A stretch of 64,000 nt of DNA, taken from NCBI RefSeq assembly GCF_900142175.1, contig NZ_FQZX01000002.1, positions 62,001-126,000 of the forward strand. Reading direction: 5' to 3'. Made by a program: the position numbers and the translations under genes. The DNA comes from Maribacter aquivivus. Its GTDB lineage: Bacteria > Bacteroidota > Bacteroidia > Flavobacteriales > Flavobacteriaceae. Every line of letters begins with the position of its first letter. The stretch's first letter is position 1. Below, piece by piece: positions 36,952-45,190 of this stretch. The notes under the pieces are model-generated. The model was not told where the DNA came from and searched no databases. It was given only the letters and a program-made list of their open reading frames with translations.

Positions 36952-37473
36952 ATGACGGTTAAAGATTTACAAGAAGACGAATTGCAATTTTTCTACGGTA
37001 CCTATTTGAAAACTCTTGATGAACAAGAAGATTTAAAATCTGCGTTATTAAATGGCAGAAAAAGTTTTGAAGATTTAGTTCAAGGTTTGACCGATGAACA
37101 GTTTTTATATCGTTATGGCGAAGGTAAATGGACTGTAGCTGAAGTTCTGGTACATTTAATTGATACAGAACGTGTATTTCAATATCGTGCTTTTAGAATA
37201 TCTAGAAACGATAAAACCTCATTGCCAGGATTTGACCATAATACATTCGTTACAGAAAGTAATGCCAACCAACGTACTAAAGAGGATATATTAAAAGAAT
37301 ATCTTCATGTTCGTGATTCTTCAATTAGTTTGTTCGATACTATGCTAAATGCGAATCAAAAAAGAATGGGTACCGCTAGTGGTATTCCTTGGTCTGTAGC
37401 TGCATTGGGTTTAGTTATAAGTGGCCACCAGAAGCATCATGAAAATATTTTACAAGAACGCTATTTTAATTAA
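36952..37473 (+). CDS. DinB-family protein
   Basis: A 173-residue four-helix-bundle protein of the DinB/YfiT superfamily. The three metal-binding His of the family are visible as VAEVLVHLIDTERVF (His69 region), LVISGHQKHHENIL near the end, with the typical FQYRAFRISRNDKTSLPGFDHNTF between. Members are metal-dependent and include mycothiol- or bacillithiol-dependent transferases; the role of this one is not known. Its end overlaps the convergent small gene by 4 bp. Confidence 0.88.
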   Translation: MTVKDLQEDELQFFYGTYLKTLDEQEDLKSALLNGRKSFEDLVQGLTDEQFLYRYGEGKWTVAEVLVHLIDTERVFQYRAFRISRNDKTSLPGFDHNTFVTESNANQRTKEDILKEYLHVRDSSISLFDTMLNANQKRMGTASGIPWSVAALGLVISGHQKHHENILQERYFN

Positions 37474-37799
37474 TCTAGTTCTTCTTCAGATTCTAATTCG
37501 AAGTTTAGGTAAAGTGCTTTCGTCATTTCTTCAGATTGCATAACCTCTTCCGGTGTTTTGGTTTCTAATTCCTTTTCTATGTTTTCTTCAAAATTAGCAA
37601 TGAAATTAGAAAGGCTTTTACTTATCTTAACTAGGTATAATGTATCTGTGGTTTTTAATTCTACTGCTTCAACATAATCTCCTTTAATATTTTTAAAACT
37701 GATGATGTCTTCATCACCATATCCATAAGGATAAGTTTCTATTAAAAGTGCTGCTAATTGGTGGTCTAATTTACGGTAATCAATAAGGCGTCTTGTCAT
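37470..37799 (-). CDS. Small conserved acidic protein of unknown function
   Basis: A 109-residue cytosolic protein starting TRRLIDYRKLDHQLAALLIETYPYGYGDEDIISFKN, ending in an acidic tail (ESEEELD). The middle VEAVELKTTDTLYLVKISKSLSNFI is strand-rich. I recognise it as one of the conserved flavobacterial small proteins near aroB but know no function. No signal peptide or membrane helix. It is 108 bases after aroB on the same strand and convergent with the DinB gene. Confidence 0.7.
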   Translation of the reverse strand: MTRRLIDYRKLDHQLAALLIETYPYGYGDEDIISFKNIKGDYVEAVELKTTDTLYLVKISKSLSNFIANFEENIEKELETKTPEEVMQSEEMTKALYLNFELESEEELD

Positions 37800-37907
37800 A
37801 ACTTGTTTATTTATAGAAGGTTGGGATTATCTATAACTAAACTAGCAATAATTGTCACAAGTCAATTTTTAGAGTTGTGAAAGTGCCATTTTGAGTATGT
37901 GAACTTT

Positions 37908-38969
37908 TTAAATTTTGTAGTAAGCGAATGCTTCTGTAAATAATTCTACAGGAATTTCAATGTCATATACAGGAATGCCAATAGATTTCAACAACACAAA
38001 ATTCACTTTGCCGTGAGAGTTCTTCTTGTCGTACTTCATTAGTTTAAGAATGTTTTCGATATCCTCATTTGAAAACTCTACTTTATCATATCTATTTAAA
38101 AAAGTAGATTTTATATCGTTTAAAGATTCATCTGATAATGCTAGCAGTTTATTAGAGAGATAGCCTTCTAGAATCATACCTATGGCAATTGCCTCTCCAT
38201 GTAATAACGTTACTTTTGAATCGCTCTCTAAGAAATAAGATTCTATAGCATGACCAAGGGTGTGTCCGTAATTTAAAATCTTACGTATGTTTTGTTCTGT
38301 AGGGTCTTGAAGCACCACCTTGTTTTTAATTTGGATAGATGTAAGAATGTGCTTCTTCATATCCTCTAAACCCTTAGCTCCTTTCAATGCTTCCCAATAG
38401 GTCGTGTCTTGAATAAGACCGTGTTTTAGCATTTCTGCAAATCCGCTTATAACCTGTCTATTTTCTAGTGTGTCAAGAAAATCAGGTACTACCAGTACCA
38501 TTACTGGCTGATTAATAACCCCAATTTGATTTTTTAAAGAACCTAAGTCAACACCGGTTTTGCCACCAACAGATGCGTCTACCATAGATAATAGGGTAGT
38601 AGGCACATTAATAAAGTCTATGCCTCTTTTAAATGTAGACGCTATAAAGCCGCCCATATCAGTTAATACGCCGCCACCTAAATTTATCAAAATACTTTTG
38701 CGATCAGCACCTAATTCAGATAAAGCTTCCCAAACACCAACACATGTTTCAATATTTTTATTTATTTCTCCTGATTCAATTTCAATAATTTCAAACTGAT
38801 AATCACCATGAATTTCTGCCATAAAATTGGGCAGGCAAAGCTCGTGTGTGTTTTCATCTACTAAAATAAAAATGGTAGAATATTTTTTTTCTGACAGGTG
38901 ATTGTTCAATGCTTGAAATGCATTTTTGTTGAAATGTACTGCGTAAGAATCTGAAATTATAGAATCCAT
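37908..38969 (-). CDS. aroB: 3-dehydroquinate synthase
   Basis: Second enzyme of the shikimate pathway: converts DAHP to 3-dehydroquinate with NAD+ and a metal. A 353-residue protein with NAD-binding INLGGGVLTDMGGFIASTFKRGIDFINVPTTLLSMVDASVGGKTGVDL in successive blocks, GFAEMLKHGLI, and metal ligand His in NYGHTLGHAIESY and LLHGEAIAIGM. Full length. Transcribed away from proline dehydrogenase; no other aromatic genes are near. Confidence 0.96.
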   Translation of the reverse strand: MDSIISDSYAVHFNKNAFQALNNHLSEKKYSTIFILVDENTHELCLPNFMAEIHGDYQFEIIEIESGEINKNIETCVGVWEALSELGADRKSILINLGGGVLTDMGGFIASTFKRGIDFINVPTTLLSMVDASVGGKTGVDLGSLKNQIGVINQPVMVLVVPDFLDTLENRQVISGFAEMLKHGLIQDTTYWEALKGAKGLEDMKKHILTSIQIKNKVVLQDPTEQNIRKILNYGHTLGHAIESYFLESDSKVTLLHGEAIAIGMILEGYLSNKLLALSDESLNDIKSTFLNRYDKVEFSNEDIENILKLMKYDKKNSHGKVNFVLLKSIGIPVYDIEIPVELFTEAFAYYKI

Positions 38970-39050
38970 TGAAAATATGACTTAGTTTTAATGACTATTG
39001 TACCGCAAAATAAAGGTTATTTTTAGTCTTAGGATTATAAATTCTGTGAT

Positions 39051-39058
39051 TATATTTG
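39051..39058 (+). promoter_or_regulatory. -7 box for proline dehydrogenase (TATATTTG)
   Basis: TATATTTG matches TAnnTTTG and ends 22 bases before the ATG at 39081. No TTG at the expected distance upstream. Confidence 0.4.
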
Positions 39059-39080
39059 ATCGTTATAGAAATTATATAAT

Positions 39081-40247
39081 ATGGACCAAATTTTTGAAAA
39101 TACTGCAACGGCATTTGCCTTAAAATCAGATTCAGAATTAGAAAGAGCTTATTTTCTTTTTAAGATGATTTCAAATGAACCTCTGGTAAAAATGGGTTCA
39201 GTCATTACCAATTTTGCGTTTAAAGCTCATTTACCTGTTGAGGGATTAATTAGGGCTACTGTTTTTGATCACTTCTGTGGTGGTGTAAATGAACGTGATT
39301 GTTTGCCCGTAGTAGATCGTATGTGGGAAAAGGGAGTCTGTTCCGTTTTAGATTATTCTGTAGAAGGCAAAGAAGAAGAGGACCCCTTTGATTCTGCTAC
39401 TGAAGTTATCTTAACCATTTTAGACTTTGTAAAAGAGAAGGATGCTATACCTTTTGCTGTTTTTAAGCCAACAGGTTTTGGTCGGTTTGCCCTATATCAA
39501 AAAATAAGCGAGAAAAAAGAACTTACTAAAGATGAAGAAGCAGAATGGCAACGCGTTGTCAATAGGTTTGATAAAGTTTGTAAAAAAGCACATGACCTAG
39601 AAGTTTCATTACTTATAGATGGTGAAGAAAGTTGGATGCAAGATGCTGCTGATAACCTTGCTGAAGACATGATGCGTAAGTACAACAAAAAGAAAAGGAT
39701 TGTATTTAATACGTTACAGACTTACAGATGGGATCGCCTACCTTATTTAAAATCCTTACAAGAACGAGCTAAGAGAGATGGATTCTTAGTTGGTATGAAA
39801 GTGGTGCGTGGTGCGTATATGGAGAAAGAAAATGATCGCGCCAAAGAAAATGGGTATATTTCGCCAATTTGTAAGACTAAAGCTGATACCGATGACAACT
39901 TCAATGCTACTATTGAGTATATGATAGATAATCTAGATTCGTTATCTATATTCTCTGGAACTCATAATGAAGATAGTTGTTACCGTTTAATGGAGTTAAT
40001 GGCGGAAAGAGGTGTCGAAAAAAATAATACCCATATTTGGTTCGGACAATTGTATGGTATGAGTGATCACATATCTTATAATTTGGCAGCAAATGGATAT
40101 AATGTTGCTAAATACTTGCCATTTGGACCAGTACGTGATGTGATGCCTTACTTAATTAGAAGGGCTGATGAAAATACATCGGTAGCCGGACAAACAAGTA
40201 GAGAGCTTTCATTGTTGAAAGCAGAAAGAAAACGCAGAAAAATATAA
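39081..40247 (+). CDS. Proline dehydrogenase
   Basis: A 388-residue FAD-dependent (beta/alpha)8 barrel enzyme that oxidises proline to pyrroline-5-carboxylate. Conserved PRODH blocks: FAVFKPTGFGRFALYQKIS, SLLIDGEESWMQ, VFNTLQTYRWDRLPYL, KVVRGAYMEKEN, IFSGTHNED and FGQLYGMSDHISYNLA, ending with YLPFGPVRDVMPYLIRRADEN. It is the monofunctional long form usual in Bacteroidota, without the P5C dehydrogenase or DNA-binding domains of PutA. Start at 39081 with an A/T-rich leader. Alanine dehydrogenase lies 0.5 kb downstream on the other strand. Confidence 0.93.
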   Translation: MDQIFENTATAFALKSDSELERAYFLFKMISNEPLVKMGSVITNFAFKAHLPVEGLIRATVFDHFCGGVNERDCLPVVDRMWEKGVCSVLDYSVEGKEEEDPFDSATEVILTILDFVKEKDAIPFAVFKPTGFGRFALYQKISEKKELTKDEEAEWQRVVNRFDKVCKKAHDLEVSLLIDGEESWMQDAADNLAEDMMRKYNKKKRIVFNTLQTYRWDRLPYLKSLQERAKRDGFLVGMKVVRGAYMEKENDRAKENGYISPICKTKADTDDNFNATIEYMIDNLDSLSIFSGTHNEDSCYRLMELMAERGVEKNNTHIWFGQLYGMSDHISYNLAANGYNVAKYLPFGPVRDVMPYLIRRADENTSVAGQTSRELSLLKAERKRRKI

Positions 40248-40253
40248 TAAAAC

Positions 40254-40643
40254 TTATTGTCGCTCTACTTTTTCGATTGAAGCTTTTTCTTTACAGTTTT
40301 TTACCGTAAATATATAATCTCGTTCCTTGTACTCAGACTCTACAATGTAGGTTTTGCAGGGAACGGATTTTGTATCACTTTTACTAAAATCTACATCTCC
40401 TTCAGTTAAAATGTATTTAACACCTATAGAATCTAATTCAAACTCTTTTAGTTTTTGTGTTGCTTCATTGCTGTAGTACATAGATTTAGATCTAATATCT
40501 TTCAATGTTCTACAGTCAGGTAGGTAGCAGAAATATACTCCGGTTTCTTGAGATTTCTTTTTAAGAAAAAAGGTCAGAAACACAATACCAATAGATAAGC
40601 CAACCAAGAAAAAACCTAACCTTTTAATAAAATCCATATTCAT
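40254..40643 (-). CDS. Small membrane-anchored protein of unknown function
   Basis: A 129-residue protein with one N-terminal membrane helix (about 8-27, LGFFLVGLSIGIVFLTFFL) and a soluble domain with VYFCYLPDCRTLKDIRSKSMYYS and two further Cys (VPCKTYI, VKNCKEK). The four Cys could bind a metal or form disulfides. I do not recognise a named function. Convergent with proline dehydrogenase (6-base gap) and 70 bases after alanine dehydrogenase on the same strand. ATG codons at 40643 and 40637 are both possible. Confidence 0.65.
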   Translation of the reverse strand: MNMDFIKRLGFFLVGLSIGIVFLTFFLKKKSQETGVYFCYLPDCRTLKDIRSKSMYYSNEATQKLKEFELDSIGVKYILTEGDVDFSKSDTKSVPCKTYIVESEYKERDYIFTVKNCKEKASIEKVERQ

Positions 40644-40713
40644 GCTTCCATACTTTTAAGAGCGCAAAATTATGCCTTTTAAAGTGGATAGGAAAAGGAA
40701 AGCCATTAGTATT

Positions 40714-41913
40714 CTAAAAAATAAGGAAATTTATATCACTGTATTGTAAATCGAACCATTCGCCTACAGACTTATTGGTCAATATACCATGGTACATGTA
40801 AAGTCCGTTACGTAAACCTTTGTCAAAACGAAGTGAATTTTCTAAACCGCCATCTTCTCCAATTTTTAATAAATAAGGAGTAAAGATGTTGCTTATGCTA
40901 ACCGATGCTGTTTTTGGGTATCTTGATGGAATGTTTGGTACGCCATAGTGAATGACATCAAATTTCTTTCTAGTGGGTTTATTGTGGCTCGTTATTTCGC
41001 TAGTTTCAAAACATCCTCCAGTATCAATACTTACATCAATGATAACAGCTCCTTTTTTCATGTGCTCTACCATAGTGCTAGTTACCACAACGGGAGATCG
41101 ATCTTTACCTCTTGTTGCTCCTATAGCAACATCACAACGTTTTAAGGCTTTTAATAAGTTTTTTGGTTGAATAGTAGACGTATATACCGTTTGTTTTAAG
41201 TTGGTCTGTATGTTTCTAAGCTTGGTAATAGAATTATCAAAAACCTTAACGTTTGCACCAATACCTATAGCTGATCTTGCTGCAAACTCACCAACAGTTC
41301 CTGCGCCTATAATCACCACTTCTACAGGTGGTACACCGCTGATATTACCAAACATTAAGCCGTTACCATTATTGTTGGCAGCCATTAATTCTGCAGCAAT
41401 TAATACAGATGAAATACCAGCAATTTCACTAAGTGAACGAACTGCAGGGTATTTGCCTTCCTCATCTCTAATATATTCAAATGCAATAGCGGTAATTCGC
41501 TTTCTTGCTAGTTCTTCAAAGTATTCTTTATACTGTGTTTTAATCTGAAGTGCAGATATAATTGTTGTCTGCGGATTTATATATTCTATTTCTGTTAGGG
41601 TAGGGGGCTCTACTTTTAGAATTAGCGGACAAGCGAAAACTTTCTTAGTGTCCCGAGTGATTTCTCCACCAGCAGTAACATAATCGGCGTCAGAGTAATG
41701 AGCGCCTTCGCCAGCGCCAGATTCTATTAAAACACGATGTCCGTTTGCAGTAATTGCATTAACGGCATCAGGAGTAAGGCATATTCTTTTTTCTTGGTAT
41801 TGATTCTCTTTCGGAATACCAATGTACAATTCTCCTTTTTGACGCAAAACCTCTAGGGTTTCCTCTTGCGGAATTAATTGGTGCTTACTAAAAGGGGAAG
41901 TGGGTTGGTTCAT
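40714..41913 (-). CDS. ald: Alanine dehydrogenase
   Basis: A 399-residue NAD-dependent oxidoreductase of the alanine dehydrogenase/PNT family: N-terminal catalytic domain with GIPKENQYQEKRICLTPDAV and the Lys in ILKVEPPTLTEIE, then the NAD domain with VVIIGAGTVGEFAARSAIGIGA and C-terminal IIDVSIDTGGCFETSE. It interconverts alanine and pyruvate plus ammonia. The N-terminal 30 residues before GELYIGIP are longer than in the E. coli-type enzyme but usual in flavobacteria. A TACATTTG -7 box lies 40 bases upstream on the minus strand. Confidence 0.9.
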   Translation of the reverse strand: MNQPTSPFSKHQLIPQEETLEVLRQKGELYIGIPKENQYQEKRICLTPDAVNAITANGHRVLIESGAGEGAHYSDADYVTAGGEITRDTKKVFACPLILKVEPPTLTEIEYINPQTTIISALQIKTQYKEYFEELARKRITAIAFEYIRDEEGKYPAVRSLSEIAGISSVLIAAELMAANNNGNGLMFGNISGVPPVEVVIIGAGTVGEFAARSAIGIGANVKVFDNSITKLRNIQTNLKQTVYTSTIQPKNLLKALKRCDVAIGATRGKDRSPVVVTSTMVEHMKKGAVIIDVSIDTGGCFETSEITSHNKPTRKKFDVIHYGVPNIPSRYPKTASVSISNIFTPYLLKIGEDGGLENSLRFDKGLRNGLYMYHGILTNKSVGEWFDLQYSDINFLIF

Positions 41914-41952
41914 ATCTTAATAATGAGTTGTTCAAATCAATGACTCGAAACT

Positions 41953-41960
41953 CAAATGTA
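41953..41960 (-). promoter_or_regulatory. -7 box for alanine dehydrogenase (TACATTTG)
   Basis: TACATTTG on the minus strand (CAAATGTA on the plus strand) fits TAnnTTTG and ends 39 bases before the ATG at 41913. No clear -33 element. Confidence 0.35.
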
Positions 41961-42010
41961 CAATTTTTAAAGAAATGAATTTTCTGAACTTTTTTAAAGA
42001 CATTGAGTAG

Positions 42011-42679
42011 TTAAGATTTTAACTGTAACCAACCTTGAATACGATTTTGAACATTCTTGAAAATATTCTCTAAGTTTCCTGTTGATAATTTTTCATTTAT
42101 ATCTTCTGATATGGTTGAAATATCATCTTGCTGATTTTCTTCACTTTTTTTCTTTATATCAAAATTATCTTTACTATCAAAACCTTTGGCTTTTAATTCT
42201 TCAAGTTCTGCATCAATAGCTTCTAAGTCTATGCCATGTACATGTTTGTCATATAATTTAACACGAATAAAATAAACAAACGGAATGGTTATCATGCAAA
42301 TTGGTATCAGCCACCATATATTATCAGTATCGACTACATCATCTGAATCATAGAGTACTTCGAATAGTTGAAAAGCATACATAGCAATTGGTATAATGAT
42401 AATGTGATACCACCAATCTCTTGAGGTTAAAAACCAAAAAATCATTAAGTAAAGAGGTACTATTTTGGTTGTTAAAAACCATACGTAAGTTTTGGCATCA
42501 GAAAAGCCATTACTTCCTAATGTGAAACCAAAAAAAGTTAAGTCACCATTAGAATTATAAGGTAAATATTCATAGCCCTTATATAAAAAAGGAGAAATTG
42601 CTATAAAGAAAACTAGAAGAGACTCTAGGAAAATCTTCTTTTTAGCTTTCTTTTTTTTGGTTTTCTTTATCATTTGCAT
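42011..42679 (-). CDS. Multi-pass membrane protein of unknown function
   Basis: A 222-residue protein with a very basic N-terminus (KKTKKKKAKKK), four predicted membrane spans (about 18-34, 67-84, 90-108, 122-138) and a charged cytosolic tail (about 145-222) with a short coiled-coil-like segment EAIDAELEELKAKG. The pattern is of a conserved flavobacterial inner-membrane protein, but I do not recognise a family. An ATG at 42673 is also possible. Stand-alone gene between ald and the small peptide gene. Confidence 0.65.
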   Translation of the reverse strand: MQMIKKTKKKKAKKKIFLESLLVFFIAISPFLYKGYEYLPYNSNGDLTFFGFTLGSNGFSDAKTYVWFLTTKIVPLYLMIFWFLTSRDWWYHIIIIPIAMYAFQLFEVLYDSDDVVDTDNIWWLIPICMITIPFVYFIRVKLYDKHVHGIDLEAIDAELEELKAKGFDSKDNFDIKKKSEENQQDDISTISEDINEKLSTGNLENIFKNVQNRIQGWLQLKS

Positions 42680-42724
42680 TATAGTATTACTATATGCTAA
42701 CGATGTAGTACGTTAAATATTATA

Positions 42725-42755
42725 TATAAAAAAAAGAGCAATAAAATTGCTCTTT
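42725..42755 (-). terminator. Rho-independent terminator after the 43-residue peptide gene
   Basis: A perfect 10-bp stem (AAAGAGCAAT 42733-42742 with ATTGCTCTTT 42746-42755) and AAA loop, with an A run at 42728-42735 that is a T run on the minus strand, lies 22 bases after the stop of the short gene. Confidence 0.8.
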
Positions 42756-42777
42756 AATTTTTACTGAATATTTTAAA

Positions 42778-42909
42778 TTAGATTCTCTTAGTAATCTTTT
42801 TCTTTTCAATTTGTAAATCTTGATTATCAATATCAATAATCGGTGCAGTCATTGCTAAAAGGAATACGCCTAAAGCGATTGAAGCTAAGAAAGTTTTTTT
42901 GTTTTTCAT
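42778..42909 (-). CDS. 43-residue secreted or membrane peptide (short gene)
   Basis: ATG at 42909, stop at 42778. The sequence begins MKNKKTFLASIALGVFLLAM and continues TAPIIDIDNQDLQ-IEKKKITKRI: a basic start, one hydrophobic helix of about 13 residues, a possible signal-peptidase site after the helix (MTA), and a charged tail rich in Lys. It has its own -7 box (TACGTTTG, 42952-42959) and terminator (42733-42755), which supports a real gene in an otherwise empty gap of 458 bases between 42680 and 43137. The function is unknown. It lies in front of tsaE-porX on the same strand but in a separate transcript. Confidence 0.55.
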   Translation of the reverse strand: MKNKKTFLASIALGVFLLAMTAPIIDIDNQDLQIEKKKITKRI

Positions 42910-42951
42910 TTTCAAGGGATTTTTGGTTATACTAAATATTTAGTTCTCCTA

Positions 42952-42959
42952 CAAACGTA
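42952..42959 (-). promoter_or_regulatory. -7 box for the 43-residue peptide gene (TACGTTTG)
   Basis: TACGTTTG on the minus strand is a full TAnnTTTG match, 42 bases upstream of the ATG. An AGGAG sequence in the leader is too far from the start codon to be its ribosome binding site. The stretch 42960-43137 beyond it shows no gene. Confidence 0.45.
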
Positions 42960-43137
42960 AGAAAAAATATACAAATAAAATTCCCTTTATCGTCAAAATT
43001 GTGTCTTTTAACGGATTAATAAAGCGTTTTGTCGAATTGTTGGTTATTCATCGAATAAATGCAATATAAAACCACTCTTGACGATGCGTGATTTTAATTT
43101 CTATTAAAAACTATCACCTCAATGTCATTAGTACAAA

Positions 43138-43548
43138 CTATGCGAGTGTTAGCTTTCTTGTTTCTTCATCCAAAATTTCAATTTTTATATTCTGAACGTC
43201 GTTAGGTAATAAACTTGGTATTTTTTCTGGCCATTCCATAAATATCCATCCACCGGAAGCTAAATAATCATCTAGCCCAATATCCATAGCTTCTTCCTCA
43301 TTATCTAAACGATAAAAATCAAAATGATAACCAAGTAATTCACCAGATGCTAATGCATATTCATTAACAAGACCAAACGTAGGGCTACTAACATTATCAC
43401 TACTACCTAACTCTTTTATAAGTGCTTTGATTAATGTCGTTTTTCCTGCCCCCATAGGGGCATAAAATGCTAAAGTCTTACTGCTTGATGATTTTATAAT
43501 CTTCTTAGCTATATCATCTAATTCACTCTCAGTATAAATGAATTCCAT
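43138..43548 (-). CDS. tsaE: tRNA threonylcarbamoyladenosine biosynthesis ATPase
   Basis: A 136-residue P-loop ATPase with Walker A PMGAGKTT (31-38), switch-like SSPTFGLVNEY, YHFDFYRLDNEEE and MEWPEKIPSLLP, the standard TsaE pattern. It works with TsaB, TsaD and TsaC to make the t6A37 modification in ANN-decoding tRNAs. It follows porX by 10 bases on the same strand, so the two are cotranscribed, an arrangement known in other Bacteroidota. Confidence 0.95.
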   Translation of the reverse strand: MEFIYTESELDDIAKKIIKSSSSKTLAFYAPMGAGKTTLIKALIKELGSSDNVSSPTFGLVNEYALASGELLGYHFDFYRLDNEEEAMDIGLDDYLASGGWIFMEWPEKIPSLLPNDVQNIKIEILDEETRKLTLA

Positions 43549-43558
43549 ATTTCTAAAT

Positions 43559-45103
43559 CTATTTAGGTTCCAAAACTACAAAAGGTATTATCATTTCTTC
43601 TAACGAAACGCCGCCATGTTGGTAGGTATTTCTATAGTAGCTGACATAATGGTTGTAATTATTTGGGTAAGCAAAGAAAAAGTCATTTTTTGCAAAAATA
43701 TAAGAACTGCTCATATTTATACTAGGCAAGTAAATAGATTTTGGATCTTTGGCGGCTAATACATCGTTCTTTTCATATGTTAGACTTCTACCTGTTTTAT
43801 AACGAAGATTAGAACTTGTATCTCTATCGCCAACAACTTTAGAAGGTGATTTTACGTTTATAGTACCATGATCAGTGGTTATTATTAATTTCATACCCAA
43901 TGACTGTGCTTGCTGAATAATCTCTAGCATAGGTGAGTTTTTAAACCAGCTTGTGGTTAAAGACCTATAGGATTTATCATTTGAAGCTAATTCTTTAATT
44001 ACTTCCATTTCAGTTTTGGAATGTGAAAGCATATCAACGAAATTGTAAACGATTACCGTTAAGTCATTATCTTTTTGAGATTTGAAATTCTGACTTAGAT
44101 GTTTTCCTTGTTTTAAGCTACTAATTTTATGGTATTCCCATTTTAAATCTAAGCCTAGTCTTTTTAGCTGTGCACCTAAAAACTTGTCTTCAAATAAATT
44201 TTTACCGCCTTCATCTGTATCGTTTTTCCACCATTCTGGAAATTTCTTCTCCATATCTAGCGGAGTTAGACCAGAGAATATTGCGTTACGTGCATATTGG
44301 GTAGCAGTTGGTAATATGCTGTAAAAGGAATCTTCCTTTTTCTTTTTATAGAATGAGTTTACAGTATCTTCAAAGGCGTACCACTGATCATAACGTAAGT
44401 TATCTACAACGATTAATAATGTTTTTGAATCTTTGATTTCTGGTGCTATCCATTCCTTAAATAGTGTATGAGACATTACAGGGGCGTCGGTATCTGTAAA
44501 CCAATCTTCATAATTACGTTCTACAAACTTTCCGAATTGTTGATTTGCTTCCGTTTTTTGAGATTCTAGAATTTCAAACATTCCACTGTCTTCAATTTCT
44601 TCTAACTGCAATTCCCAATAAATTAATTTTTTATATAAATCTGCCCATTCTTGATATGAATTTACCATAGATAAGTCCATTGCAATCTTTCTAAATTCTT
44701 GCTGATAGTTACTAGTGGTCTTCTCAGAAACCAATCTTGAGTGGTCTAAATTCTTTTTTAAAGAAAGAAGAATCTGATTTGGATTTACTGGTTTTATAAG
44801 ATAATCGGCAATTTTAGAACCGATAGCATCTTCCATTATAGATTCTTCTTCACTCTTTGTTATCATTACAACTGGTAAAGAATTATCAATTATTTTTATT
44901 TCTGAAAGTGTCTCTAAACCAGATATACCGGGCATATTCTCATCTAAAAAGACAATATCTACTCTGGTCTCGGCTAATTCTTCTAATGCTTCTTGTCCGC
45001 TTTGGCACGTGATAACACTATAGTTTTTAGATTCTAAAAAAATGATATGGGGTTTGAGCAAATCAATTTCATCATCTACCCACAGTATTTTTATCTTATT
45101 CAT
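43559..45103 (-). CDS. porX: PorX: response regulator with PglZ alkaline phosphatase-type domain
   Basis: A 514-residue two-domain protein. Receiver domain (1-120): Asp10-Asp11, phospho-acceptor Asp54 (VDIVFLDENMPG), Thr/Lys signature VVMITKSEEE and YLIKPVNP. After a helical linker (about 125-200) comes a PglZ-type alkaline phosphatase-like domain (about 230-510): LLIVVDNLRYDQW, TATQYARNAIFSGLTP, TTDHGT and HGGVSLEEMIIP, with the expected zinc ligands. PorX is the regulator of type IX secretion (T9SS) with histidine kinase PorY; the enzyme domain of known PorX cleaves oligonucleotides. The divergent gene is an HD phosphohydrolase. Confidence 0.95.
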   Translation of the reverse strand: MNKIKILWVDDEIDLLKPHIIFLESKNYSVITCQSGQEALEELAETRVDIVFLDENMPGISGLETLSEIKIIDNSLPVVMITKSEEESIMEDAIGSKIADYLIKPVNPNQILLSLKKNLDHSRLVSEKTTSNYQQEFRKIAMDLSMVNSYQEWADLYKKLIYWELQLEEIEDSGMFEILESQKTEANQQFGKFVERNYEDWFTDTDAPVMSHTLFKEWIAPEIKDSKTLLIVVDNLRYDQWYAFEDTVNSFYKKKKEDSFYSILPTATQYARNAIFSGLTPLDMEKKFPEWWKNDTDEGGKNLFEDKFLGAQLKRLGLDLKWEYHKISSLKQGKHLSQNFKSQKDNDLTVIVYNFVDMLSHSKTEMEVIKELASNDKSYRSLTTSWFKNSPMLEIIQQAQSLGMKLIITTDHGTINVKSPSKVVGDRDTSSNLRYKTGRSLTYEKNDVLAAKDPKSIYLPSINMSSSYIFAKNDFFFAYPNNYNHYVSYYRNTYQHGGVSLEEMIIPFVVLEPK

Positions 45104-45151
45104 TGTAATATTATTTTACTGATAATCAATTTCTATCCTATTGCTTTTGTA

Positions 45152-45159
45152 TAACTTTG
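45152..45159 (+). promoter_or_regulatory. -7 box for the HD gene (TAACTTTG)
   Basis: TAACTTTG fits TAnnTTTG, 31 bases before the TTG start codon at 45191, in the divergent gap between porX and the HD gene. No good -33 element. Confidence 0.4.
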
Positions 45160-45190
45160 AAATGTTAATTTTAGAAAAGACAATACAATA

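Noticed and set aside
40948..41548. Overlapping plus-strand frames opposite the alanine dehydrogenase gene
   Set aside because: Antisense shadows with no start context and odd composition; the minus-strand enzyme explains the coding signal.
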